Positions 54,001-61,680 of a DNA stretch of 64,000 bases are shown in pieces. The DNA is taken from positions 1 to 64,000 of the forward strand of contig JAKLFY010000019.1 in the NCBI GenBank assembly GCA_022710935.1. The letters run 5' to 3'. The stretch's first letter is position 1. Every line of letters begins with the position of its first letter. The notes beneath the pieces are model-generated. The model did not search any database. It was not told the DNA's origin and was given only the letters and a program-made list of their open reading frames with translations. Made by a program: the position numbers and the translations under genes. Source of the DNA: Verrucomicrobiota bacterium. Lineage in GTDB: Bacteria > Verrucomicrobiota > Verrucomicrobiia > Limisphaerales > J093.

Positions 54001-54523
54001 CAACACGTACCTCAAGACCCCGGACGTCGATATCGCCGGACGCGAGGCCAATTCGCTGACCCTGCGGTTCGACTCGAGCTGGCGTCCGGAGCCCAACCAG
54101 AAGGCCACCATCACCGCGACCTACGACGGCGGCGCGCCGGTGGAAGTGCTGCGTTTCGAGTCCGTCGAGTCGAGTCCCTACTTCAAGGACGACGCCTCGA
54201 CCAACGACGAACTGGTCGTCCCGCTGAACAACCCGGCCGGGGCGAAGAAGCTGATGCTGACCTTCGGCTACTTCGACGCGGACAACAACTGGTTCTGGGC
54301 CATCGACAACATCGAAATCCTCGGTTACGAGAGCCGTGTGCCCGTCGACATCGCCCTGACGATCCAACGCACCGAGACCGGCGTCAGTATCGACTGGTCC
54401 GGAGACGGGACGCTCGAGAGCGCGCCCGCCGTCAAGGGACCGTGGAATGTCGTGCCGGGCGCGTCGCGTCCCTACGCGACGCCAGCCGCGGGCGCCGCTG
54501 CATTCTACCGCGTCAAGAAGTAG
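51014..54523 (+). CDS. Giant secreted LamG/Ig-like protein with three tandem modules and C-terminal tag
   Basis: This 1169-aa exported protein has a signal peptide (LMALAAAAALAGGIAHA), a LamG/concanavalin-like domain (about 20-240) and then three related modules of about 190 residues at roughly 355-595, 685-890 and 897-1100. Each carries a F.EDFEGL.LGPNV.E entry, a P.GW.ID stretch, WEGWSFA...WW, ADxDEWDD, F/LDSSWRPE and WWAIDNI. An Ig-like domain (VSAG-type, YQWFKRVG, ADAGFYSVEISNSAG) lies between modules 1 and 2. The last 45 residues (VSIDWSGDGTLESAPAVKGP to AFYRVKK) match the tag of the 38776-42918 protein. Acidic repeats suggest calcium binding. It likely adheres to glycans or surfaces; no enzyme motif is seen. 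The start has AAGG 3 bp upstream. Confidence 0.82.
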   Translation: MSQTVRSRTHVHSTRLMALAAAAALAGGIAHAAVFGQWDFNNGNLTATIGQDLAYMDGAGGATETQTVFETVDLGGQPAKVMKFPPCDSTMAMGYLMYTPTEGNGGEGAYLLNQWTLILDLMYPTESDLKWRAIFESDDRITSDSDFFINTSNGIGISAIYHGQVRPNVWHRIAIVIDQSSGVNTISKYIDGVLVGVQAAGGLEGRWAPSPNYWVQLFNDNDGDVQTGYVNSIQFHNSALTAQQIAAYGGATAEGIPTTPPAVSSYLEGWIPSGQFATKNTDIGVIINDGDTTIADASIVLKLDGTAVASPQITRGGDRITVRKTGLPAFPVPSKHDLEIQYTDSKDGARTFAHSFDVVVFYENFDGLTLGPNVDETTAGDAVWTSQPPTGWSIDNSGMQGVVDDDSAGVKEWEGWSFAKKDWWIQAAGDQTRSQFVNASGNVAVADPDEWDDKGGPVPIHGYYNSIMKTSPIDVAGLAPNTLFLNLDSSWRPEGRDDTGPDGLQTNDQTAVIAVSYDGGAPIELLRWTSISGDPTFHPDSQNENVTLELKNPAGAASAVLSFSLLNAGNDWWWAIDNVVVNAGQAPPMILTQPTGALAVRGDIATLSVVAAGGDPKTYQWFKRVGADRSPVSGGTAATLTFDAVADADAGFYSVEISNSAGQVASREVRLMVIPPVGALLFVEDFEGLPLGPNVDEALANPNAWTHTPPAGWSIDNAATPGIGDPAQGVVEWEGWSFANREWWATTAGDQRRAEFTKGTGTAAIADGDEWDDKGDPADLGKMDTSLRTPAISLAGILPNTVVLQFDSSWRPEPDQKASVSVAFDGGAPTVARLFHSDPANADYKDDNSTNDRLSVPINNPEGAQTMVIVFRYFDAGNNWWWAIDNIKVTGGIPPLFHEDFEGLTLGPSVEESQFGEAVWTKTPPAGWTIDDTGVPGAGDPANDGMTEWAGWSFASRDWWPTVDDQRRSEFTRGIGAVAIADSDEYDDAAHPDGTYNTYLKTPDVDIAGREANSLTLRFDSSWRPEPNQKATITATYDGGAPVEVLRFESVESSPYFKDDASTNDELVVPLNNPAGAKKLMLTFGYFDADNNWFWAIDNIEILGYESRVPVDIALTIQRTETGVSIDWSGDGTLESAPAVKGPWNVVPGASRPYATPAAGAAAFYRVKK

Positions 54524-54651
54524 GGCCTTGTCCCAACTCCTCGGCACAGCTCGCCGCGAGGAGCACGAGGGCGAGCGCTGAGGTCAGGATGGTCGTTTCG
54601 GCTGTTCTCTCGAGAACACTCTGGAGAACAGCCGCACCGTCCGCCAACGCA

Positions 54652-55398
54652 TCACCGCGGCATGAGCGCGAACACACCCCAGCCCAGGTATTCACGCGTG
54701 TAAGCGGCGTAGCGCTCGGGTTCCGAGGTCAGTTTGGCCCGAACATCTTTCGCGAACTCGTCGCCGGGATTGGCTTCAAGCCATCGGCGCATGGTGAGCC
54801 ATTTGGCTGCCTCGTATCTGTCCCAGCCGTCTTGGTCAGCCAGGACCATTTCAACGACGTCGTAGCCAAGGTGGCCGAAAGACGCGAGAAGTTCCGGAAG
54901 CATGCAGAAGTCGGCAATTGAATTGGCAAGACACCCCTTGGCAACACCTTCAGTCGTCGGCAGCCGCCGCCAGTAGGGCTCGCCGATGAGGATGATCCCT
55001 CCGGTGCGCAGGCTCCGCGCCAGAAGCTCGATCGTGCCGGCGACTCCGCCGCCGATCCAAGTGGCGCCGACACAGGCTGCCACACTGACCTTCTCGTCAG
55101 AGACGTAGCCGGCAGCATCGCCATGGATGAACCTGACCTGATCGGCGACGCCGAGTTCTACGGCGCGGAGTCTTGCCTGCTCGGTGAACAACTGGCTCAT
55201 GTCGATGCCGGTGCCGATGACGCCGTGATCGCGTGCCCAGGTGCACAGCATTTCCCCCGAACCGCTGCCCAGGTCGAGCACTCGGACCCCGGATTCCAGG
55301 CGCAGGGCTGCGCCGAGAATGGCGAGTTTTTCGGGTGTGATCGGGTTGTGGATGCGGTGAGCGCTTTCAGTGATGTTGAATATACGTGGGATGTCCAT
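54652..55398 (-). CDS. Class I SAM-dependent methyltransferase
   Basis: This 248-aa Rossmann methyltransferase has motif I VLDLGSGSGEML (about 40-51), motif II around GTGIDMSQLF, an acidic segment RFIHGDAAGY near 89-98, and ACVGATWIGGG. The N-terminal helix carries RIHNPITPEKLAILG, as in small-molecule methyltransferases. Substrate is unknown. It stands alone, convergent to the giant protein gene and divergent from thrH. An unusual number of aromatic residues (Tyr/Trp) in the last 60 residues suggests a hydrophobic substrate pocket, but that is only a guess. Confidence 0.88.
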   Translation of the reverse strand: MDIPRIFNITESAHRIHNPITPEKLAILGAALRLESGVRVLDLGSGSGEMLCTWARDHGVIGTGIDMSQLFTEQARLRAVELGVADQVRFIHGDAAGYVSDEKVSVAACVGATWIGGGVAGTIELLARSLRTGGIILIGEPYWRRLPTTEGVAKGCLANSIADFCMLPELLASFGHLGYDVVEMVLADQDGWDRYEAAKWLTMRRWLEANPGDEFAKDVRAKLTSEPERYAAYTREYLGWGVFALMPR

Positions 55399-55497
55399 TG
55401 TGGGTGATTTCCTTGCGAGTGTGAACAGATTCGGCTAGCGCCGAACGGTTGATGGTCTTCTGGACATGGATCGAGGGTCTTGGCATCTTCGCGCCCC

Positions 55498-56106
55498 GTG
55501 AAACAATCCATCGTGGCCCTGGACATGGAAGGCGTGCTGACGCCGGAGATCTGGATCGCCGTGGCCGAGAAGACCGGCATTGACGGACTGCGACTGACCA
55601 CGCGCGACATCCCGGATTACGACGTGCTGATGCGCGGTCGGCTCGATCTGATCGCGAAGCACGGACTCAAGCTGTCGGATCTCGAGGCGGTCATTGCGAC
55701 GCTGCGCCCTCTGGATGGGGCTGTCGAGTTCCTCCGCGACCTGCGCCGTTTCACCCAGGTCGTCATCCTGTCGGACACCTTCGAGCAATTTGCCCAGCCG
55801 CTGCTCAAGCAGCTCGAATGGCCCACTCTGCTCTGCCATCGCCTGGTCGTTGAAAACGATCGGATCGTCGACTACGCGCTGCGCATCCGCGACCAGAAAA
55901 AGGCCGCGGTTGCGGCCCTGCGGAGTCTGAACTATTTCGTCATTGCCGGCGGCGACTCTTACAACGACACCGCGATGCTGCTCGAAGCGGACGCCGGCTT
56001 TCTGTTTCGCGCGCCGGAGAACGTGCGGCGGGCGTTCCCCCATTTCCGCGCGGTCGAGACATACCCGGAGCTGTCCGCCCTGATCCGCCAGGCCGCTCCG
56101 GGGTGA
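55498..56106 (+). CDS. thrH: ThrH-type phosphoserine phosphatase/homoserine phosphotransferase
   Basis: ThrH (202 aa) is a HAD-superfamily enzyme known from Pseudomonas that dephosphorylates phosphoserine and can pass the phosphate to homoserine. HAD motifs are clear: nucleophile ALDMEGVLTPEIW (Asp-Met-Glu, the ThrH variant of DxD), motif II VILSDTFEQF, motif III Lys in RIRDQKKAAV, and GGDSYNDTAML. I start at GTG because the family begins directly with the nucleophile strand; an upstream TTG would add six residues. It lies alone between a methyltransferase gene and a pseudopilin gene. Confidence 0.92.
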   Translation: MKQSIVALDMEGVLTPEIWIAVAEKTGIDGLRLTTRDIPDYDVLMRGRLDLIAKHGLKLSDLEAVIATLRPLDGAVEFLRDLRRFTQVVILSDTFEQFAQPLLKQLEWPTLLCHRLVVENDRIVDYALRIRDQKKAAVAALRSLNYFVIAGGDSYNDTAMLLEADAGFLFRAPENVRRAFPHFRAVETYPELSALIRQAAPG

Positions 56107-56126
56107 AACCTCGTTGAGAATTCCGG

Positions 56127-57008
56127 TTAAGGCGTCCCCCAGACCTTCTCGGTCTTGCGCGGGCTGCGGTAGGAGTACCAATACAGGTCGGGATCGGTCC
56201 TCGGGGTGCCGATGTTGAGCTGATAGGCCCCGTCGCGGGCGTTGATCTTGAGCCGCTTCAGGGTCGGCCCGACCCATTTGTGGATCTCCGAATGCCCATC
56301 GGCAAACGCAAATCCACAGGCGCCGTTGTGGTAGTTCGAGGGGATATCGATGAACTTCGCATCCGCGGGAGGGAAGCAACCGGCGTCGTTGATGCTGTCC
56401 GGATGCTCATCCACGTAGACCCATGTCATTGTCGGGCCTGGATTGTTGAAATCGGACGCCTTCTTCACGTGGTCGTAGATCACGTTGCCGGCATCCCCCT
56501 GCGTCTCCGCGTTGCCATCGCCGACCCAGATGTTGCCTGAGACGCTGCGGACGCGTTCGGACCAGCCCCGGCCTCGCTGGGGCGGCGAGAGGTACTTGTC
56601 GGCGGGGCATTTGTAGATGTTCTTCGCGTTCCCGAAATACGAAGCCAAACAGGCATAGCGAGGATCGAGCAAGTAGATGGTGTTGGTGTTGTCCGAGGCC
56701 GTGGTCCAGTCCAGCCAACCGCTGACCCAGGGCTGATCGGTACCCGGGGTGCTCCCGTGATACGACCTCGGGAGCATGTCGCGGTTGTCGCCCTGGTACA
56801 TGTGATTGGCGAGCATCAACTGCTTGGTGTTGCTCATGCACAGGATCCCTTGGGCCTTCGCTTTGGCCTTCCCGAGCACCGGCAAGAGCATGCTGGCGAG
56901 GATGGCGATGATCGCAATCACCACCAGAAGTTCGATCAGCGTGAAACCACACCGCTCCCTCGTGGGTTGAACGAGGGGAAATCCCGTGTGCGCGCGTGCC
57001 TTTTTCAT
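56127..57008 (-). CDS. Pseudopilin-like prepilin-type cleavage/methylation protein
   Basis: This 293-aa protein has leader MKKARAHTGFPLVQPTRERC, then [20 protein letters not shown] with the prepilin peptidase cut before Phe and Glu at +5. It has the full C-terminal motif [20 protein letters not shown] (a 20-residue H-X-DG type segment). The last 45 residues are family-unlike (NIGTPRTDPDLYWYSYR). Convergent with thrH, it is followed by no obvious partner. It resembles the protein at 9439 more than the one at 49676, because only those two keep FADGHSEIH. Confidence 0.9.
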   Translation of the reverse strand: MKKARAHTGFPLVQPTRERCGFTLIELLVVIAIIAILASMLLPVLGKAKAKAQGILCMSNTKQLMLANHMYQGDNRDMLPRSYHGSTPGTDQPWVSGWLDWTTASDNTNTIYLLDPRYACLASYFGNAKNIYKCPADKYLSPPQRGRGWSERVRSVSGNIWVGDGNAETQGDAGNVIYDHVKKASDFNNPGPTMTWVYVDEHPDSINDAGCFPPADAKFIDIPSNYHNGACGFAFADGHSEIHKWVGPTLKRLKINARDGAYQLNIGTPRTDPDLYWYSYRSPRKTEKVWGTP

Positions 57009-57322
57009 AATCGTCGACGTTCAGTCTGGCGTTGTTACTTATGGTTATGTGCAGATTGTGCCCCGAGACGCCGCGCGCGTCAATGACGGTATTTCGTGCG
57101 CCCAGACTTCCGGCCTGCCAGCCTGCCAGCCCCAGCCCGGCCGCCTCGGGGAACGCCCCGCGCCAATCCTCAGCTTAGCAGCGTCGGGCACAACGAGAAG
57201 TGTGCGTTTAGAAGCACAGCCGGACCTCAGGCGCAGCCGCCTGAACCCCCCCTGATTGGTGCCTGCGCGCGTACGGCGACCAAGGCCGCCGCGCACCGGT
57301 TCGCCGGTCCGGGGAGGGCGGT
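57009..57322. other. Gap between parallel genes, no gene seen
   Basis: This 314-bp region has GC-rich sequence with CCTGCCAGCCTGCCAG as a small tandem repeat at about 57117 and open frames on both strands that look like chance. Near the pseudopilin start, the segment GTTGTTACTTATGGTTATGTG (57032-57052, split here) is locally AT-rich and could hold the promoter. Confidence 0.35.
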
Positions 57323-58300
57323 TCACTGGCCACCGTGCTGGCGCAGCACATCCGCCACGCGGACCGGTCTCCCCCCCTCCCGCTTGCTCTCGTCGGCGGC
57401 TTCCATGAACGCGAACAGCTCGATGGTCTCCTCGGCAGGAACGGGAGCCACACCGGTCTGAAAGAACTTCATCACCTCCCGCACCAGCGGCGCATAGTCC
57501 CCGCCGGGTTTCTGATCCACGACAGCTTTGGTGCCGAACAGGGTGACGCGATACGGGGCGGCGGCTTCGCGGATCCCGATGAGGGTCCCGACCTTGCCGT
57601 CCTTCCAGACGCCTGTGACGACGTCGGTGTCCGGAGTTGCCGTCCGCACAACCGTCTCGCAGCCGGTGCCCAGGACCGCGTAGAGCGCCTCGACCGGGTG
57701 GATCCCATACCAGAACAGATCGGGGTGATGCGGCTCGATGTGGCAGGGACCGGTCGAGACCGCGCCCTTGACCACGCCGACATCCGCCTTCTTGAGTTCC
57801 ACCAGGCCCGGATAATAGCGAAGGGACGAGGAGCTGAAGCAGGGGACCTGGTGTTGTCTGGCGAGGCGATAGATCTCGATGGCATCGCGCAGCGAGCCCG
57901 CAACGGGTTTGTCGATGAACACCGGTTTCCTGGCGCGCAAGACCGGCTTGACCTGTTCGAGGTGCGGACGCCCATCCACGCTTTCGAGCATGACGACATC
58001 CACCTCCGCGCAGAGGGCCTCGATCGAGTCGACGATCTTGACCCCGTACTTCTCCTCGAGCTGCTTGGTGTAGTCTTCGACCCGCGACCAGCTCGATTCG
58101 ATATCGGGGCTGCCGCCCTTGAACGCCGCCACCACCTTGCCGCCCGGCACGTGGCTCGCATGCGTCGTGTCGTTGATCAGGCTGGTGAACGCAATCACGT
58201 GCGAGGTGTCGAGCCCGATCAGCCCGATGCGCAGATCGGCAGCCGCTGCAATTCCAAGCAGGCCCAGGGCGGACAGACAGACGAGGCGGAGCAATTTCAT
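57323..58300 (-). CDS. Sec-exported Gfo/Idh/MocA-like oxidoreductase
   Basis: This 325-aa protein has a Sec signal peptide (LLRLVCLSALGLLGIAAAA) and a Rossmann start LRIGLIGLDTSHV. The usual EKP motif appears as PVFIDKPVAGSLRDA (Asp-Lys-Pro), typical for this branch, with a conserved HPVEALYAVLG later. Unlike the Tat-exported members at 6156 and 20452, it has a Sec signal and is shorter. Substrate is unknown. The GH29 fucosidase gene on the same strand ends 92 bp upstream, so co-expression on fucosylated glycans is possible. The GxGxxG loop is reduced to GLIGLDTSH, so cofactor binding may differ. Confidence 0.85.
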   Translation of the reverse strand: MKLLRLVCLSALGLLGIAAAADLRIGLIGLDTSHVIAFTSLINDTTHASHVPGGKVVAAFKGGSPDIESSWSRVEDYTKQLEEKYGVKIVDSIEALCAEVDVVMLESVDGRPHLEQVKPVLRARKPVFIDKPVAGSLRDAIEIYRLARQHQVPCFSSSSLRYYPGLVELKKADVGVVKGAVSTGPCHIEPHHPDLFWYGIHPVEALYAVLGTGCETVVRTATPDTDVVTGVWKDGKVGTLIGIREAAAPYRVTLFGTKAVVDQKPGGDYAPLVREVMKFFQTGVAPVPAEETIELFAFMEAADESKREGGRPVRVADVLRQHGGQ

Positions 58301-58358
58301 GCTGCCGAGTCTAGCAGGCCGGGGATGGGCCAGGCAATCTCCCTCTGCGCCTGGCTAA

Positions 58359-58399
58359 AATCCTCGACCGGTGAAACGTGTTGTCGACAAGTCAAGGTT
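58359..58399 (-). repeat. 71-bp element, partial copy (inverted)
   Basis: The sequence AATCCTCGACCGGTGAAACG and then TGTTGTCGACAAGTCAAGG matches the reverse complement of the 3192 copy at 36 of 41 positions. The other half is missing. It extends into the last codons of the GH29 gene, so it contributes its stop codon region. Confidence 0.75.
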
Positions 58400-59873
58400 C
58401 GAGGAACAACCCGACCTCGGAGATCGCCGGACAGACGGGCGCCTGGGTGATGCGCAGCCTGACCTTGTCGGTCGTGAGCGGCGCGGTCCGGATCAGGCGG
58501 CGATTCCCGATGCTGGTTCCCCGGGCGAACTCGTGCCATGCGCCGTCGCGCCACACATCGAGCGCGAAGGCCTCGACCCTCTGGCCCAGGGGCAGGAACT
58601 CGCGCAGGCTCACCACGTTCAGCCGGGCTGGCCGCCCAAGATCCAGGACCAGCTCGGGCGTCGCGGCCGCATCGTCGGTCGTCCAGTAGGTATCCCGGTT
58701 GCCATCGGAGACGTTCTCGGCGGCAAACGACCCCTTCCCGGCCCGCGTGCCGCTGGCCGTGAGCTGCGCGCCCCGCGCCAGGTCCGTCGCAAACGTGGCG
58801 TCGAGAATCCGGCGGAATTCACGCAGAGACGCGACATCGTTCTCGTGAATGCGCCCGCGCCTGTCCGGCGGCAGGTTCAGATTCAAGCACGCGCCGCGCC
58901 CGACAGACTTGTAATAGATGTCGAGGAGTTCGGCGTGGGTTTTGACCTTCGAATCTTCGGCGGGATGATAGAACCAGCCGGGGCGTATCGAGACGTCGCA
59001 TTCGCCTGGGAGCCAAGCCGTCCCGGGCCGTTCGCCGCTGTTCAGCCCTTCGCTCGAGCCGCCGGGGTAGCGGTTGGGCTTGGTCATATCGAGCGTTGAC
59101 CAGCACGGATCCCCCGCGATGCCCCGTTCGTTGCCGATCCAGCGGAAGTCCGGTCCGGCGTCGCTGAACATGCAGGCGAAGGGCTGCAGTTCGCGCACGA
59201 TCGCCCAGGTGTTCGGCCAGTCGTAATAGGTGCGATTGTCGATCTGACGCCTCTCCCGCGCGCCTCCGTAGTAGCCGTCGCCCCCGTTGGCGCCATCGAA
59301 CCAGACGGTGAACAGCTCGCCGTATCCGGTGAGCAACTCGCGCAGTTGGTTGCGATAGTAGCCGATGTACTCGGGACGGGCATAGCCGGCGTGGTTGCGG
59401 TCCCAGGGCGAGAGATAGACGCCGAATCTCAGGTTCTGACGGCGGCAGGCCTCGCCGATCTCGCGCACCACGTCCCCGCGTCCCTCCTTCCACGGTGAGT
59501 TCCTGACCGAATGCTCGGTGAACCGGCTGGGCCAGAGGCAGAATCCATCGTGGTGCTTTGCCGTCAGAATCAGCCCCGTCATCCCCGCCTCTCTGGCCGT
59601 CTCCGCAATCTGGTCCGCGTCAAAAGCCGTCGGATTGAACACCCGCGGGCTTTCGTCGCCGTACCCCCATTCCTTGTCGGTGAACGTGTTCACCGTGAAG
59701 TGAAGAAAACCATAAAACTCCATCGCGTGCCAACGCAGTTGACGCTCCGTTGGGACGGGTCCGAACGGGACGGGGGCGTCGGTCGCTTCGGCGCCGTTGA
59801 GGGAGATGCAGCCGGTCGAAGAGAGGAACAGAGCGATCGCGGTGGCCCAGAGAACAAGGTGCCGTTGTTTCAT
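58392..59873 (-). CDS. GH29 alpha-L-fucosidase lipoprotein with C-terminal F5/8-type domain
   Basis: This secreted enzyme (493 aa) has a lipoprotein signal with lipobox LSSTGC (Cys22). The GH29 catalytic barrel includes MEFYGFLHFTVNTFTDKEWG, GLILTAKHHDGFCLWPS, YLSPWDRNH and the nucleophile strand LFTVWFDGANG. A discoidin/F5-8-type module follows (from about 365), with AENVSDGNRDTYWTTDD and LRITQAPVCPAISEVGLF. GH29 enzymes remove alpha-L-fucose from glycans. I start at MKQRHLVLW, which gives the lipobox at the right place. Its 3' end overlaps a 71-bp repeat fragment. The oxidoreductase gene lies downstream on the same strand. Confidence 0.93.
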   Translation of the reverse strand: MKQRHLVLWATAIALFLSSTGCISLNGAEATDAPVPFGPVPTERQLRWHAMEFYGFLHFTVNTFTDKEWGYGDESPRVFNPTAFDADQIAETAREAGMTGLILTAKHHDGFCLWPSRFTEHSVRNSPWKEGRGDVVREIGEACRRQNLRFGVYLSPWDRNHAGYARPEYIGYYRNQLRELLTGYGELFTVWFDGANGGDGYYGGARERRQIDNRTYYDWPNTWAIVRELQPFACMFSDAGPDFRWIGNERGIAGDPCWSTLDMTKPNRYPGGSSEGLNSGERPGTAWLPGECDVSIRPGWFYHPAEDSKVKTHAELLDIYYKSVGRGACLNLNLPPDRRGRIHENDVASLREFRRILDATFATDLARGAQLTASGTRAGKGSFAAENVSDGNRDTYWTTDDAAATPELVLDLGRPARLNVVSLREFLPLGQRVEAFALDVWRDGAWHEFARGTSIGNRRLIRTAPLTTDKVRLRITQAPVCPAISEVGLFLEP

Positions 59874-60081
59874 GGGCGCGCAGTCTAACCGCGGCCCATC
59901 CAGGAGTCGAGTCCAGGCCGGCGAATTGATGATTGAACCCCGGGTTGGGTCTGGACACACTCGATGCGCTGCCGATGAGCATTCGCGAAGACCAGACTAG
60001 GCGGTTGCGGGCACGATTCGGTTACCTCGCTCCGGAGGGGTGGGCGTACGTGCGGACGAAAGAGGCTTGCCGGACACGAGG

Positions 60082-60921
60082 ATGAACCGCGTTGATTTTC
60101 TGCTGAATCTGGCGGGGCTGCTCTTGTGGCTCGAGTGGCGGGCGGTGCGATTGGGCGCGCCACTGGCGGCGGCGGGCTCGATTTCCGCGGTCCTGAAGCA
60201 CGCCAAGCCGCGCGCGGCGCGGCGGTGGCTCTACCTGGCGGCCCTGGTGGCGCTCCTGGGGATTCGGTGTGTCTTCTACTGGCGCGTTGGCTCCAGGCTC
60301 GATTGGGTGCCGTCCCTCGACCTCGGCACCATCACCCTCCCGTTCAACAGCGTTTCCCTCGGGCGCATGGCCCTGTACTCCGTGTTGAGCTTCGGCGTTG
60401 TTCTGGCCGTGTTCCACCTTTGGCTCCTGCTGCTCTCGATGGTGAATCGGCGGGTGCCCGACACCGATCCGTGGCAACGCCTGGTGCGGCAGTACCTTGG
60501 CTGGCTCGAGCCGTGGCCGGTCGCCGTGAAGCTGGCCACCCCGATCTTTCTGGTGGGCGCCCTCTGGTGGTTCGCCCACGCGGAACTCGTGCGCCAGGGG
60601 ATGACGGCGGCCCCCGGCTCCGCGGCGCACCTGGCGCAGCAGAGCATCCTGGTCGGCCTGGGGACGATTCTGGCCTGGAAGTATCTGGTGATCGGCTTGC
60701 TCTTCCTGGGCTTGCTCAATACGTACCTCTATCTGGGCAGTTGGAGCGTCTGGGCCTTTGTTCAGACCACCTCGCGCAACCTTCTCAGGCCTCTTCACCT
60801 GATCCCGTTGCGCCTTGGCCGCATCGACCTGCTCCCGGCGGTCGGGCTGGGATTGGCCTGGCTGGCCTTCGCCTACGCCGAGGCTGGCATCAGCCACCTC
60901 TTCGGCCGGCTCCCGTTATGA
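60082..60921 (+). CDS. Tandem YggT-like membrane protein
   Basis: This polytopic protein (279 aa) has about six membrane helices in two halves. The C-terminal half (WAFVQTTSRNLLRPLHLIPLRLGRIDLLPAVGLGLAWL) resembles the YggT family, where a PLLRPI..IPP.GGIDFSP stretch precedes the last helix. The N-terminal half has a looser equivalent (RRWLYLAALVALLGIRCVFYW). Single YggT proteins are about 90-190 aa. The yggU-like gene overlaps by 4 bp (ATGA), reproducing the well-known yggT-yggU neighbourhood and supporting the call. A role in osmotic or cell-envelope processes has been suggested for YggT, not shown. The start has GAGG 1-2 bp upstream, so spacing is short. Confidence 0.75.
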   Translation: MNRVDFLLNLAGLLLWLEWRAVRLGAPLAAAGSISAVLKHAKPRAARRWLYLAALVALLGIRCVFYWRVGSRLDWVPSLDLGTITLPFNSVSLGRMALYSVLSFGVVLAVFHLWLLLLSMVNRRVPDTDPWQRLVRQYLGWLEPWPVAVKLATPIFLVGALWWFAHAELVRQGMTAAPGSAAHLAQQSILVGLGTILAWKYLVIGLLFLGLLNTYLYLGSWSVWAFVQTTSRNLLRPLHLIPLRLGRIDLLPAVGLGLAWLAFAYAEAGISHLFGRLPL

Positions 60922-61217
60922 CCGGCGACTTCCTCCATCTCCAGGGCGACGAGGTTCTTCTCGCCATCCGGGTGCAGCCCCGGAGCTCGCGCAACGAACT
61001 GGCCGGAGTCATCGGTCCGGAACTCAAGGTCCGGGTCGCTGCCCCGCCGGTCGACGACGCGGCCAACGCGGAAGTGCTCCGCTTCCTGGCCCGGACCCTG
61101 GGCTGCCCCCGCAACCAGCTCCGTTTGGCGCACGGGCGCGCCTCGCGGCACAAACGCGTCGGCATTCGCGGCCTCTCGGTCGACCAGGTGCGTCAGAAGC
61201 TCGGCGCGGTCGGGTGA
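60918..61217 (+). CDS. yggU: YggU/DUF167 family protein
   Basis: This is a small (99 aa) soluble protein of the conserved DUF167 family. The pattern [19 protein letters not shown], then [23 protein letters not shown] and [15 protein letters not shown] is complete, including the Pro-Arg-Ser and the invariant Gly/Ser-Lys region. Its function is not established. It overlaps the yggT-like gene by 4 bp and is followed by the expanded copy of the 131-bp repeat. The start ATG is inside the preceding gene's last codons, as usual for coupled genes. Confidence 0.92.
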   Translation: MTGDFLHLQGDEVLLAIRVQPRSSRNELAGVIGPELKVRVAAPPVDDAANAEVLRFLARTLGCPRNQLRLAHGRASRHKRVGIRGLSVDQVRQKLGAVG

Positions 61218-61250
61218 TCCGGGGCATTTTCGCCGACGCGGGGTGTTCCG

Positions 61251-61567
61251 TGCATCTGGAGGTTGTCGGTGGCAATCGAGTACGCGCCGCGTGGGGGCAC
61301 GCGGCCTGCAACGTCGGTGTCCGCCCCTTTGTCGGCCGGGTCCCCTGACCCGGCGTCTGCGCCGATGTCTCTCCTTGCGCCGCGTGGGGGCACGCGGCCT
61401 GCAACGTCGGTGTCCGCCCCTTTGTCGGCCGGGTCCCCTGACCCGGCGTCTGCGCCGATGTCTCTCCTTGCGCCGCGTGGGGGCACGCGGCCTGCAACGG
61501 CAATCTCCATCTGTTGTAGGCCCGGCGCCCTCACCGGGCGACAGAGTAGCGACAACAACCCGATGCA
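61251..61567 (+). repeat. ~131-bp inverted-repeat element, copy 4, with 93-bp tandem expansion
   Basis: This copy has the standard ends (TGCATCTGGAGGTTGTCGGT at the start, GCGACAACAACCCGATGCA at the end) but is 317 bp long because a 93-bp internal unit is repeated. The unit GCGCCGCGTGGGGGCACGCG... starts at 61284, 61377 and 61470, exactly 93 bp apart. Most of the 463-bp gap between yggU and gltA is this element; the rest shows no gene. Confidence 0.88.
61284..61469 (+). repeat. Two tandem 93-bp units inside element copy 4
   Basis: The unit boundaries are at 61284, 61377 and the start of a partial third at 61470. Each full unit includes CGGCCGGGTCCCCTGACCCG, which forms a hairpin and is absent from the other copies of the element. 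The unit length is a multiple of three, so the frames stay open, which creates a misleading long frame upstream of gltA. Confidence 0.85.
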
Positions 61568-61680
61568 TCGCTGCGTGTCTCGCGCTGCCGTGTTTCGCCG
61601 CTTGCCAAGGCGGCGCTTTGTTTTCAAAATGCGGCTCGAAAGTTGCGCCAATGGGCGCGATTGGAAGCCTGAAAACACCC

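Noticed and set aside
57045-57326. 93-codon minus-strand frame in the gap after the GH29-linked oxidoreductase
   Set aside because: The product is rich in Arg/Gly/Pro with no recognisable domain. No ribosome binding site is visible, and other frames are equally open.
61284-61469. Possible CRISPR array
   Set aside because: The units are contiguous 93-bp repeats without unique spacers, and no cas genes are near.
61263-61680. Long frame with repeated [12 protein letters not shown]-type peptides upstream of gltA
   Set aside because: The repeated peptide arises from a 93-bp DNA unit that is a multiple of three. The frame continues as gltA in the wrong frame, and no start or domain supports it.
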